From Pyrodictiaceae archaeon (GTDB taxonomy: Archaea > Thermoproteota > Thermoprotei_A > Sulfolobales > WANQ01), in contig WANQ01000005.1 in NCBI GenBank assembly GCA_015521735.1, forward strand, positions 1-49,929: a stretch of DNA of 49,929 bases, given 5' to 3'. Position numbers and translations under genes: made by a program. The notes under the pieces were generated by a model, which worked only from the letters and a program-made list of their open reading frames with translations, did not search any database and had not been told where the DNA came from. This document shows positions 1 to 9,545 of the stretch, piece by piece; the stretch's first letter is position 1, and each line of letters begins with the position of its first letter.

Positions 1-1
1 A

Positions 2-172
2 AATGATACTAGTAAAATAACGATAGTAGCTCTCAGTAGGAATAAAAATGGTATTAAGGCATTATCGGAACTAGTTAAAGGAGTTCTCACAGGTTTAGGA
101 TTCCATGTAGAAAAAGAAGAAATAGATGAAGGGATATGTACAATAGAATATACGAGGAAAGAACATGGTTAA
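2..172 (+). CDS. C-terminal end of an unknown protein (5' cut by window)
   Basis: An open frame enters from the left edge and stops at TAA 170-172, giving 56 residues that end in TRKEHG. The stop overlaps the ATG of the next gene by 8 bases, so the two are probably cotranscribed and translationally coupled. Composition (mixed charged and aliphatic residues, one Cys) looks like a real small globular domain. I do not recognise the family. Confidence 0.55.
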   Translation, partial: NDTSKITIVALSRNKNGIKALSELVKGVLTGLGFHVEKEEIDEGICTIEYTRKEHG

Positions 173-698
173 AAAGCGTAAAACCATTGCTCTAGACGAA
201 GACTTAGTAAACGAGATAAGCCGAATAGCTAAAACCAAAGGTATGAGTATATCAAACTACTTAAGACGCCTTCTTTTAGCAACCATAAAAGCTGAAAAAC
301 ATGGCGTAAATCCCGAACAAGCTTTACTAAATAATATAATACTAAAATACGCTTATCACGTAGGCTTAGGTCTTTCACCAATATCAAATCTTTTCGATTC
401 GATATCAATTGATGAATGGAGGAATATAGGGCGTAAGTTAGGTGTAATATTAAGGATAAAGGAAATAGATAAAGAAGTAGCGCTAATAAATACAGCCTTA
501 AACATATTATCAAGTATTGGTGAGATAACAATAGAAAAATCAAAAAGCACATATAAGATAACTTGTGTTTCAGCAAAAGCTAGCAAAAAACTGTTTGAAT
601 CAATAGCAACATTACTAATTGAATTAGGAAAACAATACAATACTAACGTAAATGCTTTAGTTGAAGAGGGTATATTAGTCCTTGAAATAAAATTCTAA
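165..698 (+). CDS. Ribbon-helix-helix (CopG/MetJ-like) DNA-binding protein
   Basis: A 177-residue protein. The first ~45 residues fit a ribbon-helix-helix domain: a beta strand (KRKTIALDEDL) followed by two amphipathic helices with the SISNYLRRLL segment typical of CopG-type repressors. Residues ~55-177 form a separate alpha/beta domain that I do not recognise and that could bind a ligand or partner. The gene overlaps the upstream unknown gene by 8 bases. A transcriptional regulator is inferred; the target is not visible. Confidence 0.65.
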   Translation: MVKKRKTIALDEDLVNEISRIAKTKGMSISNYLRRLLLATIKAEKHGVNPEQALLNNIILKYAYHVGLGLSPISNLFDSISIDEWRNIGRKLGVILRIKEIDKEVALINTALNILSSIGEITIEKSKSTYKITCVSAKASKKLFESIATLLIELGKQYNTNVNALVEEGILVLEIKF

Positions 699-741
699 CT
701 TAATTCTTAGTCCAACATTCTCACATATCCATTCTATGATG

Positions 742-815
742 GAAGCCGGGAGACCGGATCCCAGAGCTCATCCTAGAGAGCCGATACGGCTCTGTCGCTC
801 TGGGGACCCCGGTTC
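742..815 (+). ncRNA. GC-rich structured RNA candidate 1
   Basis: In AT-rich surroundings this stretch is strongly GC-rich and folds as one rod. 742-744/813-815 and 746-750/808-812 pair (one bulged G), 760-767 pairs with 797-804, and 777-783 pairs with 787-793 around a three-base loop. The two internal loops are both about 9 by 3. An ACA trinucleotide follows at 821-823, so an H/ACA-like guide is possible, but the pocket is not canonical. It has no features of RNase P or SRP RNA. Strand is uncertain. Confidence 0.4.
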
Positions 816-880
816 AACTGAACAATAGTACTCAGATCTAAAAACGTTTAATAACCTACAGTAAGGTAGAAATCATGAAA

Positions 881-950
881 GGCCGCTATGACCTATTCCA
901 GCCGAGACCGAAAGAGGGGTGAGGACCTCTCGCCCCCTACGAGCGGCCGC
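881..950 (+). ncRNA. GC-rich structured RNA candidate 2 with upstream TATA box
   Basis: A 7-bp stem (881-887 with 942-948) closes a 70-base element containing an inner GC hairpin at about 914-936. A TATA-like TTTAATA at 848-854 lies ~27-30 bases upstream of the first stem base, the right distance for archaeal transcription to begin at the stem. The length resembles a tRNA but there is no D-arm, anticodon arm or T-loop. Function unknown. Confidence 0.4.
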
Positions 951-997
951 ATTACTTAACGGTGTAGTTATTTTCCAAAACCAAAAGTAGTTAAACC

Positions 998-1006
998 TTA
1001 TATATA
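998..1006 (+). promoter_or_regulatory. TATA box of tRNA-Val
   Basis: TTATATATA preceded by a BRE-like purine/CC context (AAACC). Its centre is about 34 bases upstream of the mature tRNA-Val 5' end, so transcription would start a few bases before the gene. Confidence 0.6.
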
Positions 1007-1035
1007 CACGAGGTTTTCCCTAACCAGAATGAAAA

Positions 1036-1110
1036 GGGCCCGTCGTCTAGCCTGGTTAGGACGCCGCCCTCACACGGCGGAGGTCCGGGGTTCAAATCCC
1101 CGCGGGCCCA
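1036..1110 (+). tRNA. tRNA-Val(CAC)
   Basis: Complete cloverleaf without intron: acceptor GGGCCCG/CGGGCCC, anticodon stem CCGCC/GGCGG with loop CTCACAC, T-loop TTCAAAT. The anticodon CAC reads GTG codons. Discriminator is A and CCA is encoded at 1111-1113. Confidence 0.95.
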
Positions 1111-1236
1111 CCAAAACCTGTCTTATTAAGAATTAGTTGGCCTCCTTTTATCTTAAATATTACAAGAGTTGTATGTTTTAGAATCCCATAAATATATTGA
1201 GAAGGCTGGTCTAATTAGAAGGAGAGAAGAGAATGG

Positions 1237-1338
1237 AGCCGGGGCCGGGATTCGAACCCGGGATTAAACGGGTTTCTGACGGGCGGTTAAAGGGTTGCCA
1301 CTGCAGCCCGCCGCCTTTGACCGCTCGGCCACCCCGGC
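1237..1338 (-). tRNA. tRNA-Cys(GCA) with a 27-base intron
   Basis: Acceptor GCCGGGG/CCCCGGC, T-loop TTCGAAT, and encoded CCA at 1234-1236. The discriminator is U, a hallmark of tRNA-Cys, and the loop begins CTGCAG (anticodon GCA). Taken unspliced, the variable arm looks 17 bases long like a Ser tRNA. Removing 1274-1300 between positions 37 and 38 gives loop CTGCAGA, a 5-bp anticodon stem and a normal variable loop. The exon bases CTG pair with CAG in the intron next to an AAA bulge, consistent with an archaeal bulge-helix-bulge site. Confidence 0.82.
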
Positions 1339-1451
1339 GCTCATGCTATTTTAGTAGTACTGGGGCTTATTTGGTTTACCTTTATTCACTAATACCTTAT
1401 TAGCTCGTATATTATTATAATAACGAGTAGTTAAGGAGCTAATTATGGTGA

Positions 1452-2027
1452 GTGTGGTTGCCATATAGTGTTAATATGCTTGCAGGCATTCTTAAGGAAA
1501 TAAAGGATTCGGGCATAGATTTTGTAGTAATAGGCGATACTGTAGTATTCCTTGAATTAAGGTATAAGAAGTTTGAAGGTGATATAGACCTCTTTGTTAC
1601 CAATATGAGTCCTTTCGTTGAAGAGGAGAATATTAGAAGTATAGCAGAAGAACGTGGTTGGGGGTTTAGTTATACAGATATAGGAACACCAAGGATAATT
1701 ATAGGTTCTGGTGAAGGAGATATAGTTGTTGAACTATATGAAAACATTCACGACTTTTATATCCCAGAGGAAATATTAACGTCTTCAAAGAAGATAAAGT
1801 TGAAGAATACAGAAGTAAATATTCTGCATGTTGAAGACTATATACTTCTAAAGGCTAGAGCAGGTGGTCCCGAAGACTTAGAAAAACTTGCTAAAATACT
1901 AGAGTTATTAAACAGTAAGAATTATAGGATAAATCAGAGATTATTGAAAGCTCACTTAGATTACTTTCCTAGAGAAGAACAGAACCTTATAGCATCTAGG
2001 ATTAAGTCCTTGGGTATTAGAATATAG
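1452..2027 (+). CDS. Nucleotidyltransferase-fold protein
   Basis: A 191-residue protein. GDIDLFV at ~40-46 fits the DxD metal-binding motif of pol-beta/MNT nucleotidyltransferases, preceded by VVIGDTVVFLEL in the position of the usual glycine-containing segment. The C-terminal HVEDYILLKARAGG followed by a Leu-rich helix resembles AbiEii/MNT-type proteins of toxin-antitoxin or abortive systems. The start is GTG 1452, directly after an in-frame stop; an AAGGAG lies 14 bases upstream. No partner toxin gene is adjacent. Substrate unknown. Confidence 0.6.
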   Translation: MWLPYSVNMLAGILKEIKDSGIDFVVIGDTVVFLELRYKKFEGDIDLFVTNMSPFVEEENIRSIAEERGWGFSYTDIGTPRIIIGSGEGDIVVELYENIHDFYIPEEILTSSKKIKLKNTEVNILHVEDYILLKARAGGPEDLEKLAKILELLNSKNYRINQRLLKAHLDYFPREEQNLIASRIKSLGIRI

Positions 2028-2030
2028 TGT

Positions 2031-2201
2031 TTAGCCCTTCTTTATGCCTTTTTCTATTCTCTTGGGTCTTAGATTTCTACTCCTACATCTCCTACACTTA
2101 GTAGCACCAGGCGGGTTTAGGGCACCACAGTTCCTGCATACAAGTTTTCTAAGAGCTCTATTAATTACGATTTGAACCTTTACTGGATCCCTTACAGGCA
2201 T
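2031..2201 (-). CDS. rpl40e: Ribosomal protein L40e
   Basis: A 56-residue protein read on the minus strand, begun by ATG 2199-2201 with GGAG just upstream. It has one zinc finger of the form CRNC-10-CRRC (Cys22, 25, 36, 39) within the L40e signature [14 protein letters not shown] and a very basic tail. It is a small subunit-interface protein of the archaeal 50S ribosome. It ends 3 bases from the convergent nucleotidyltransferase gene. Confidence 0.92.
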   Translation of the reverse strand: MPVRDPVKVQIVINRALRKLVCRNCGALNPPGATKCRRCRSRNLRPKRIEKGIKKG

Positions 2202-2353
2202 GGACTCCAGCCCCTTCTGGATCTTACGGTAGCCTTAATTATTTGTGCGGTTAAATATGTTTCCCGTATTCAAGGGAAGGTAAGAATTTTAGCTACAAAT
2301 ACATAAGCAATAGGAGGCACAAGAATAGTGAAAAACGAGGTGATGCTAATAGT

Positions 2354-2872
2354 ATGGTGAAGATACCATTAGACTATGTATGTGTTAAAAGCGGAGTATT
2401 ATGTCCTCGCTGTCAATTACTAGTTGATACGGGCAAAGTTAAAAAATTTGAAGTAGAAGTCATGAGGGCACTGATAGAATTGGAAGAATCTGGGTCCAGA
2501 CATCTTAGAAATGCTATATACCATAAATCATTCAAAGAGGATGACCTATTAGTTGTAGTGATGGAGTTTAGAGAGAAGATATCGCATCACGAATTAATGA
2601 AAATATCTAGAGCACTGGCTTCTAAACTAGGCTTACGTGTTAAAGTAATAAATAAGTCCAATGACTTACGTCAAATGGCAGCACTACTTCTATATCCAGC
2701 TAGAATCCTTGGAATAAATACAGTATGGTTACCTGACGGCTCAACACACTATGTCATAAGAGTTCCTCGCTCTGATCAAAGAATTCTTCAAAATAACAAA
2801 GAAATCTATGAAAGAATACTATCACAAATAATAGGTCAAGAAGTAGAAATAAGAATAAGTGAATACACATAG
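2354..2872 (+). CDS. NusA-like KH-domain protein with N-terminal CxxC
   Basis: A 172-residue protein. An N-terminal CVKSGVLCPRCQ segment has three Cys and could bind zinc. The C-terminal third (ARILGINTVWLPDGSTHYVIRVPR) looks like a KH/NusA-type RNA-binding domain, with the conserved helix preceding it. GAGGTGAT 10 bases upstream supports ATG 2354. It resembles a conserved archaeal family annotated as NusA-like. A role in transcription or RNA metabolism is inferred. Confidence 0.6.
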   Translation: MVKIPLDYVCVKSGVLCPRCQLLVDTGKVKKFEVEVMRALIELEESGSRHLRNAIYHKSFKEDDLLVVVMEFREKISHHELMKISRALASKLGLRVKVINKSNDLRQMAALLLYPARILGINTVWLPDGSTHYVIRVPRSDQRILQNNKEIYERILSQIIGQEVEIRISEYT

Positions 2873-2892
2873 ATGTCCAGTCATTTTTGCAT

Positions 2893-4065
2893 CTAACCAC
2901 TAAGTATTTCAGCACTGGTTTTAAAGATCTCTCTTAGAACTACCGTAGCATACATACCTTTTCTCAACGAAAACGTAACATTGTATTCTACAAAATCATT
3001 AACTCTACGTTTAAGCCAAGTTAAATCGTAAATTTTCATTAATGCAGGTCTTTTAAGCTTCGTTACAGCGTATAGTGTATTCCTAGGTCTACGTATGCAA
3101 TCATTGAAATCCAGAGGATTATAAATGCAGGGTTTTACAATTATATACTTTCCATTCAGATCCTTTAGACTACTAACTCTCTCTAACATAAGGCTAAGCT
3201 TCTTATTGAAAATATAGGATTGATAAGCTGAAATAAACAATGAAAGCATACGTAAACCAAGAGTCCTTAACACATGTAAGCAGTTTCCTCCTTCCCTAAG
3301 ATATTTAATGACCTTGTATTCATAGTATAAGCCCAGTCTTCGATAATGATCGTGTAGCTTAAAACCATTTAGTCTTGTAATTATAGATTTACTATGTTCG
3401 GTCAAGAATGGATATTTTACTACGTATTCTAAGGCTGTACACCACTCCTCTCTTAACATTAACTCACCAATAACATGAGTTATAGGCCTACGAGTACCGA
3501 AGCGCTGATAACCATAATATGCTGGGAGATAAGGGTTTTGCCTAAGGTAGAATAATACTTCTTCTATACTTTCTTCTACATCTTTTGTAACTTTGAACTT
3601 TATTTTGAAGTTGTTTCCCCATAGTTTTGGCAATTTATTAATATAGCCAAGAATCTTTATTTCAATGTTAGGGTTTTTAACATTATTAGTATTAATTGAA
3701 TTAATATACGCGTCTTTTATAAACAGTAGTTGCGTTGTAACAGCGTTAGCATCTTTTAATCCTAAATACAATATTTTATTAGACTTTACACCTAGACTTC
3801 TTGATAATATCCCTATTGCTTCATGAGTAGATAAACCCCTTTTGGTTAAAACAATAGCTAGGTATTTTCCTTTACCCTTACTAATCTTATCCATCAATAG
3901 TTCGCTATTGACGCTTATTTTGTTGTCTACTAACTCTATGACAGTAAAGTCCTCATAGCTTTTCCTAAAAACTATTTTCTCTCTATCTATAGTTGTTCCT
4001 GGTGTTACATAGTAGTCTAAGCCTAGTATCTGATCTATTAGTGATTTGGTTTTAGTTTTAATCAT
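2893..4065 (-). CDS. truD: tRNA pseudouridine synthase TruD
   Basis: A 390-residue protein. The TruD motif LGLKDANAVT at ~101-110 contains the catalytic Asp (D105), and ACYGYQRFGTRRP-type sequence (YYGYQRFGTRRP) at ~182 is the second family motif. The C-terminal domain is typical. TruD makes pseudouridine 13 in tRNA in bacteria; archaeal members act on tRNA positions 13 and, in some species, 35. Its ATG overlaps the stop of pth2 by 4 bases, so pth2-truD form an operon. Confidence 0.92.
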   Translation of the reverse strand: MIKTKTKSLIDQILGLDYYVTPGTTIDREKIVFRKSYEDFTVIELVDNKISVNSELLMDKISKGKGKYLAIVLTKRGLSTHEAIGILSRSLGVKSNKILYLGLKDANAVTTQLLFIKDAYINSINTNNVKNPNIEIKILGYINKLPKLWGNNFKIKFKVTKDVEESIEEVLFYLRQNPYLPAYYGYQRFGTRRPITHVIGELMLREEWCTALEYVVKYPFLTEHSKSIITRLNGFKLHDHYRRLGLYYEYKVIKYLREGGNCLHVLRTLGLRMLSLFISAYQSYIFNKKLSLMLERVSSLKDLNGKYIIVKPCIYNPLDFNDCIRRPRNTLYAVTKLKRPALMKIYDLTWLKRRVNDFVEYNVTFSLRKGMYATVVLREIFKTSAEILSG

Positions 4066-4421
4066 AAGAGTTTCAGCCTACCAGTAATTTTATCTATTTT
4101 ACTAGCTGGTGCAGGCCCTATACCTACACATGTAATTGTTCCAGGCTCCAGTTGCGTACGTCCAGCATCCTCTATGATTGCTACTGGTAAGCCTTGCGCT
4201 TTAGCTTGATCATATATCTTCAACAAGTCGTCTAGGTTATCCACCCTTAAAACAACTTTTTTCTGACCCTGTTTAAGCCATTCCATAACCCATTCTCTTT
4301 TCTGCTCTAATGCCTTAAGCACACATGAAACGGCTGCATGTGCTACTTGTGCTGCTAGTTTTCCTTTACTTATTTTCAAGTCAGTTCTAACTACTATTAC
4401 CTGCTTATACTCTTGACTCAT
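4062..4421 (-). CDS. pth2: Peptidyl-tRNA hydrolase Pth2
   Basis: A 119-residue protein, the normal size of archaeal/eukaryotic Pth2. The signature KISKGKLAAQVAHAAV lies at ~16-31 and the C-terminal GPAPASKIDKITGRLKLL is conserved. It releases tRNA from prematurely dropped peptidyl-tRNA in the cytoplasm. First gene of a pth2-truD operon, divergent from the zinc-ribbon/EF-1beta pair across a shared promoter region. Confidence 0.95.
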   Translation of the reverse strand: MSQEYKQVIVVRTDLKISKGKLAAQVAHAAVSCVLKALEQKREWVMEWLKQGQKKVVLRVDNLDDLLKIYDQAKAQGLPVAIIEDAGRTQLEPGTITCVGIGPAPASKIDKITGRLKLL

Positions 4422-4458
4422 GCTCTCTACACTACCTTAGTGTGAATAGCATTACTAC

Positions 4459-4466
4459 TTATAAAT
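4459..4466. promoter_or_regulatory. Shared TATA box between pth2 and the zinc-ribbon gene
   Basis: TTATAAAT sits in the 82-base gap between the divergent starts 4421 (minus) and 4504 (plus). It is nearly symmetrical and reads as a TATA box both ways, with ~20-30 bases to each start codon region, so one element could serve both transcripts. Confidence 0.5.
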
Positions 4467-4503
4467 CCTCAGAAGCCAATTATTTGGAGACGGTGAATTA
4501 AAA

Positions 4504-4716
4504 ATGGCTGTGGCGGAGAGAATAAAGTTAGCAGCTATAGTCGAAACAATTACACCGCCAGTTTGCTCTAGCTGTGGAAGACTTATACCTCCTAAGGAAA
4601 GAGGTGTAGCGTTTTATTGTCCTAATTGTGGAAGAATACTAATATGGAGATGTAGGAAATGTAGAAAACTTACACTAAAATACAAGTGCCCTAATTGTGG
4701 TTTTGAAGGACCCTAA
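4504..4716 (+). CDS. Small zinc-ribbon RNA-binding protein
   Basis: A 70-residue protein with four CxxC pairs (CSSC, CPNC, CRKC, CPNC), so probably two zinc ribbons. It matches the conserved archaeal Zn-ribbon family found next to EF-1beta and annotated as a nucleic-acid-binding protein. It lies 13 bases upstream of the EF-1beta gene, so the two are likely cotranscribed and the protein is probably linked to translation. Confidence 0.85.
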   Translation: MAVAERIKLAAIVETITPPVCSSCGRLIPPKERGVAFYCPNCGRILIWRCRKCRKLTLKYKCPNCGFEGP

Positions 4717-4729
4717 ACAGGTGTGAGTA

Positions 4730-5005
4730 GTGGCTAAGTTACTAGTCGTGTTAAAAATACTACCAACAGACATAAACATAGATTTGAATAACCTGGTATC
4801 CAAGATTAGAGAGAGTTTACCGGAAGGATATGAGTTAATGAAACACGACGTCTTACCCATAGCCTTTGGCCTTAATGCACTTAGACTATACGTGTTAATG
4901 CCTGAAGAAGAGGAGGGTGGAACAGAAAAATTAGAAGAAACTATTAAGAAGGTTGAAGGTGTAAGTGAAGTAGAAGTCGAAATGTTACATAGAATGAGTT
5001 TTTAA
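4730..5005 (+). CDS. ef1b: Translation elongation factor 1-beta
   Basis: A 91-residue protein, the normal length of archaeal EF-1beta, with the pattern VVLKILPTDINIDLNNLV at the N-terminus and the PIAFGLNALRLYVLMPE core. It is the guanine nucleotide exchange factor for EF-1alpha. Starts at GTG 4730. It forms a pair with the upstream zinc-ribbon gene. Confidence 0.93.
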   Translation: MAKLLVVLKILPTDINIDLNNLVSKIRESLPEGYELMKHDVLPIAFGLNALRLYVLMPEEEEGGTEKLEETIKKVEGVSEVEVEMLHRMSF

Positions 5006-5141
5006 GCAAAACACAATGCTTCTGCTACTACTATCTGTGATTTTAATAACTTAATACTTGGTTAGAGTTTTATAACTGCATACCTAGAATTAACCCTTAG
5101 TGGTACTGAAGGTAAACTTAATGTTTAAGGGTAAATAGGTG

Positions 5142-7346
5142 ATGTCTAAATCTACAGGCGAGAAAGGAGGGAGTATAATAGTACTTAGAGTTATTGAAGC
5201 CAAGCAACGCGATGTAGGTACTGGCTGGGTTAGAATAGATCCTATAGCGTTTCGTAAAGCTGGATTTGAGCCAGGTACTGTGGTTGTTATTGAAGGTAAA
5301 AAGAAGGCTGTAGCTAGAGCATGGCCCGGTTATCCTGAAGATGAAGGTATGGGCGTAATAAGAATGGATGGTTTACTACGTAGAAATGCTGGTGTAAGTA
5401 TAGGTGAAAAAGTAGTAGTTAGGGAAGTAGAGGCTCGTCAAGCCTCTACAGTTAAACTAGCACCTTCAAGTTTTGCCCTTACAACTGATGCTGGCTTTAT
5501 AAGTTACGTGAAGAGAAAACTTATGAATAGGCCGGTAATTGAGGGAAACATAGTCCTAATACCTGTCTTAGGCAAGGCTATACCATTCACAGTGGTACAG
5601 ACAAAGCCTCAAGGGCCAGTCATAATTTCATCTAATACTACTATAACTATACTAGAAAAACCAGTAGAAGAGCCACGTACACCCAGGGTAACGTATGATG
5701 ACATAGGTGGTATGAAGCACATAATACAGAGAATCAGGGAATTAGTAGAATTACCATTAAAGCATCCAGAACTATTCAAACATTTAGGTATAGATCCGCC
5801 TAAAGGAGTTTTACTCTATGGGCCACCAGGAGTAGGTAAAACACTACTAGCTAAAGCAGTTGCAAATGAAACCGATGCATACTTCATCGCAATTAATGGT
5901 CCAGAAATAATGAGTAAATTCTATGGTGAAAGCGAGCAGAGGCTACGTGAAATATTTGAGGAGGCTAAAAAGCATGCACCAAGCATAATATTCATTGACG
6001 AAATAGATGCCATAGCACCTAAAAGAGATGAAGTTGTAGGTGAAGTTGAGCGAAGAGTTGTAGCACAATTGCTAGCTCTAATGGATGGATTAGAGAGTAG
6101 AGGTAATGTTATAGTAATAGCTGCTACTAACAGGCCTGAAGCACTTGATCCAGCTCTTCGTAGACCTGGTAGATTCGATAGAGAAATAGAAATACCACTA
6201 CCCGACAAACAAGGCAGACTCGAAATACTGCAAATACATACACGCAACATGCCTCTAGCAGAAGATGTAGATCTACTTAAACTAGCTGAAATAACTCACG
6301 GCTATACAGGTGCAGATCTAGCAGCTCTTGTAAGAGAAGCAGCTATGCATGCCTTAAGAAGATACTTACCAGAAATTGATTTATCAACAGATAGAATACC
6401 ATCAGAAGTACTAGAGAAAATGGAAGTACGCATGGAAGACTTTATAGCAGCATACAAGGAGATAGTGCCAAGCGGTATGAGAGAGATTTATGTTGAGGTT
6501 CCTGAGGTTCGTTGGGGTGATGTTGGTGGTTTAGAGGATGTTAAGCAGCAGTTGAGGGAGGCTGTTGAGTGGCCACTCAAACACCCAGAAGCATTCAAAC
6601 GAATAGGTATACGTCCTCCAAAAGGCATTCTATTGTTTGGTCCTCCTGGTACTGGTAAGACTTTGCTTGCTAAGGCTGTTGCTACTGAGAGTGGTGCTAA
6701 CTTTATTGCTGTTCGTGGACCAGAAATACTGAGTAAATGGGTAGGTGAATCCGAGAAAGCAATAAGACAAATATTCCGGAGAGCAAGACAAGTAGCACCA
6801 GCAATAATATTCTTCGACGAAATAGACTCAATAGCACCAATGAGAGGCCTATCAGCAGACTCTCACGTCACGGAGAGAGTTGTAAGCCAGCTACTAACAG
6901 AAATAGATGGCATAACTAGACTAGACAATGTTGTTGTTATTGCTGCTACTAATAGACCAGATATACTAGACCCAGCACTACTAAGACCAGGAAGATTCGA
7001 TAAATTAATCTACGTACCACCACCAGATGTCAGGGCTCGTCTTGAGATACTAAAGATACATACAAGAAACATACCCTTACATGAAGATGTAGACCTAGAG
7101 GATATAGCACGTAGAACCGAAGGATATAGTGGTGCTGATCTAGAGTCATTAGTTAGAGAGGCAGCACTAGCAGCTCTTAGAGAAGATATTAGTGCTAAAA
7201 CAGTTAAACAAAAACACTTCGAGCAAGCCCTTAAGAGAGTAAAACCTTCAATAACTCCGGATATGGTAAGATTCTACAAGAGTTGGGAAGAGAGGGCTCG
7301 ACAACAAATACCTAGAAACTATATAAGACCCAATATATATGCCTAA
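5142..7346 (+). CDS. cdc48: Cdc48/VAT-type AAA ATPase
   Basis: About 734 residues. The order is an N-terminal double-psi barrel/four-strand domain (~1-185), D1 with Walker A GPPGVGKT (~227) and Walker [10 protein letters not shown] (~281), and D2 with GPPGTGKT (~500) and IIFFDEIDS (~555). Both domains carry arginine-finger segments ([18 protein letters not shown]). It is a hexameric unfoldase that probably feeds the proteasome. ATG 5142 is chosen over GTG 5139 because MSKSTGEK is a normal start. Codon use is patchy inside D2 (see findings). Confidence 0.96.
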   Translation: MSKSTGEKGGSIIVLRVIEAKQRDVGTGWVRIDPIAFRKAGFEPGTVVVIEGKKKAVARAWPGYPEDEGMGVIRMDGLLRRNAGVSIGEKVVVREVEARQASTVKLAPSSFALTTDAGFISYVKRKLMNRPVIEGNIVLIPVLGKAIPFTVVQTKPQGPVIISSNTTITILEKPVEEPRTPRVTYDDIGGMKHIIQRIRELVELPLKHPELFKHLGIDPPKGVLLYGPPGVGKTLLAKAVANETDAYFIAINGPEIMSKFYGESEQRLREIFEEAKKHAPSIIFIDEIDAIAPKRDEVVGEVERRVVAQLLALMDGLESRGNVIVIAATNRPEALDPALRRPGRFDREIEIPLPDKQGRLEILQIHTRNMPLAEDVDLLKLAEITHGYTGADLAALVREAAMHALRRYLPEIDLSTDRIPSEVLEKMEVRMEDFIAAYKEIVPSGMREIYVEVPEVRWGDVGGLEDVKQQLREAVEWPLKHPEAFKRIGIRPPKGILLFGPPGTGKTLLAKAVATESGANFIAVRGPEILSKWVGESEKAIRQIFRRARQVAPAIIFFDEIDSIAPMRGLSADSHVTERVVSQLLTEIDGITRLDNVVVIAATNRPDILDPALLRPGRFDKLIYVPPPDVRARLEILKIHTRNIPLHEDVDLEDIARRTEGYSGADLESLVREAALAALREDISAKTVKQKHFEQALKRVKPSITPDMVRFYKSWEERARQQIPRNYIRPNIYA

Positions 7347-7412
7347 TTAAACGGGAAACATAAACGTTTTTCCTCAAACGAATATTCAGAAAAGTCGGCA
7401 TAGGTAACAAGT

Positions 7413-7658
7413 ATGCAGTCTACATGGTATTATAAGCCCATTCACATAGAAATTCTTAGAATACTTGTACTTAAAGGTGGTATTGCAAAAGATAAGGATA
7501 TATACGAAATTCTAAGAAAATACTATGACATATCATATACTAGTTTCCTAAAAAGACTTCTAGCATTAGAGCTTAGAGGCTTAATTACTGTAAGACAACA
7601 AAAAGAGAATGTTAGGATAGTAGAATTAACGCCTTTAGGTAGAAGAATGCAAATATAA
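7413..7658 (+). CDS. Small winged-helix DNA-binding protein
   Basis: An 81-residue protein made of a single winged helix-turn-helix: [14 protein letters not shown], then a second and third helix, then [26 protein letters not shown], which is the wing and final strand typical of archaeal PadR/MarR-like regulators. It lies between cdc48 and fen-1 on the same strand, with short gaps. Its operator is unknown. Confidence 0.75.
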   Translation: MQSTWYYKPIHIEILRILVLKGGIAKDKDIYEILRKYYDISYTSFLKRLLALELRGLITVRQQKENVRIVELTPLGRRMQI

Positions 7659-7696
7659 AGCATGAATACGGGAATACATTGAGAGAGGGGCAGGTA

Positions 7697-8746
7697 ATGG
7701 GTGTTAACCTAAGAGATCTAATCCCTAATGAGGCTCGTAGAGAAATAGAGTTAAAGGAGTTGAAAAATAAGGTAATAGCAATAGACGCATACAACGCCTT
7801 ATACCAATTCTTAACAGCTATACGCCAACCAGATGGCATGCCACTAATGGATAGACATGGTAGAATAACAAGCCACTTAAGCGGTTTATTTTATAGAACA
7901 ATAAATCTAGTAGAGAACGGTATAAAACCCGTATACGTATTTGACGGTAAACCCCCGGAAATAAAAAAGATGGAAATTGAACGTAGAAAGAAGGTTAAAG
8001 AAGAAGCTGTAAAAAAGTATGAAGAAGCACTAAGGAAGGGAGATATAGAATCAGCTAAAAGATATGCTCAAATGTCATCAAAGCTAACAGAAATCATGGT
8101 TAAAGAGGCTAAGAAACTGTTAACAGCCATGGGCATCCCATGGGTTCAAGCACCAGCAGAAGGTGAAGCTCAAGCAGCTTATCTAGCTAAAAAAGGCGAT
8201 GCTTATGCAGCAGCAAGTCAAGACTACGATTCACTATTATTTGGTGCACCCAGACTAATTAGAAACCTTGCCATTACTGGAAAGAGAAAGCTCCCTAGAA
8301 AAAATGTTTATATCGAGGTAAAACCTGAACTAATAGAACTAGATAAAGTTCTTAAGAACCTAGGTATAACCAGAGAGCAATTAATTGATATAGCTATTCT
8401 ACTAGGCACAGATTATAATCCTGACGGAGTAAGAGGAATAGGCCCAAAAACAGCTTTAAGGCTAATTAAAACACACGGATCAATAGAGAAAATCCTAAAA
8501 GCAATACCTAGACATGAGTTCCCTACCAATCCCTTAGAAATAAAGAAGTACTTCATGAACCCTCCAGTAACAGACAATTATGAATTAGAATGGCGCGAAC
8601 CCGATGAAAAACAGGTAATAGAAATACTTGTACATCAACACGATTTCTCATTAGAGAGGGTTAAAAATGCTCTTGAAAGGTTAAAGAAAGCCTATAGGGA
8701 ACTCAAGACAAGACAACTCGGACTAGATATTTGGTTTAGAAAGTAA
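7697..8746 (+). CDS. fen: Flap endonuclease FEN-1
   Basis: About 349 residues. The N-domain ([30 protein letters not shown]) and I-domain ([40 protein letters not shown]) hold the acidic metal-binding residues and the helix-hairpin-helix. The tail RQLGLDIWF is a PCNA-binding (PIP) box. It removes 5' flaps during Okazaki fragment maturation and repair. ATG 7697 is preferred over TTG 7679 because GVNLRDL follows the initiator Met throughout the family. Confidence 0.96.
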   Translation: MGVNLRDLIPNEARREIELKELKNKVIAIDAYNALYQFLTAIRQPDGMPLMDRHGRITSHLSGLFYRTINLVENGIKPVYVFDGKPPEIKKMEIERRKKVKEEAVKKYEEALRKGDIESAKRYAQMSSKLTEIMVKEAKKLLTAMGIPWVQAPAEGEAQAAYLAKKGDAYAAASQDYDSLLFGAPRLIRNLAITGKRKLPRKNVYIEVKPELIELDKVLKNLGITREQLIDIAILLGTDYNPDGVRGIGPKTALRLIKTHGSIEKILKAIPRHEFPTNPLEIKKYFMNPPVTDNYELEWREPDEKQVIEILVHQHDFSLERVKNALERLKKAYRELKTRQLGLDIWFRK

Positions 8747-8747
8747 T

Positions 8748-9434
<687 letters not shown>

Positions 9435-9545
9435 CTACCTTACCGTTACAAGTCATCATTATATAAGCCTCGTCTAGAGTAGAAAAGAATTGCTGGCACT
9501 ATGTGCGAATTCAACTATTATGGCACTATATTTGTGGTGGTGTAA

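Noticed and set aside
742-950. RNase P RNA or SRP 7S RNA
   Set aside because: I looked for the conserved RNase P P4 sequences and the SRP helix 8 motif and found neither; the elements are also too short.
1237-1338. Reading this tRNA as tRNA-Ser with a long variable arm
   Set aside because: Discriminator U, anticodon GCA and the better fold after removing 27 bases point to tRNA-Cys.
5921-6250. A 109-residue minus-strand frame inside cdc48
   Set aside because: Shadow of the strongly coding plus strand; Ser/Ile-rich and without start context.
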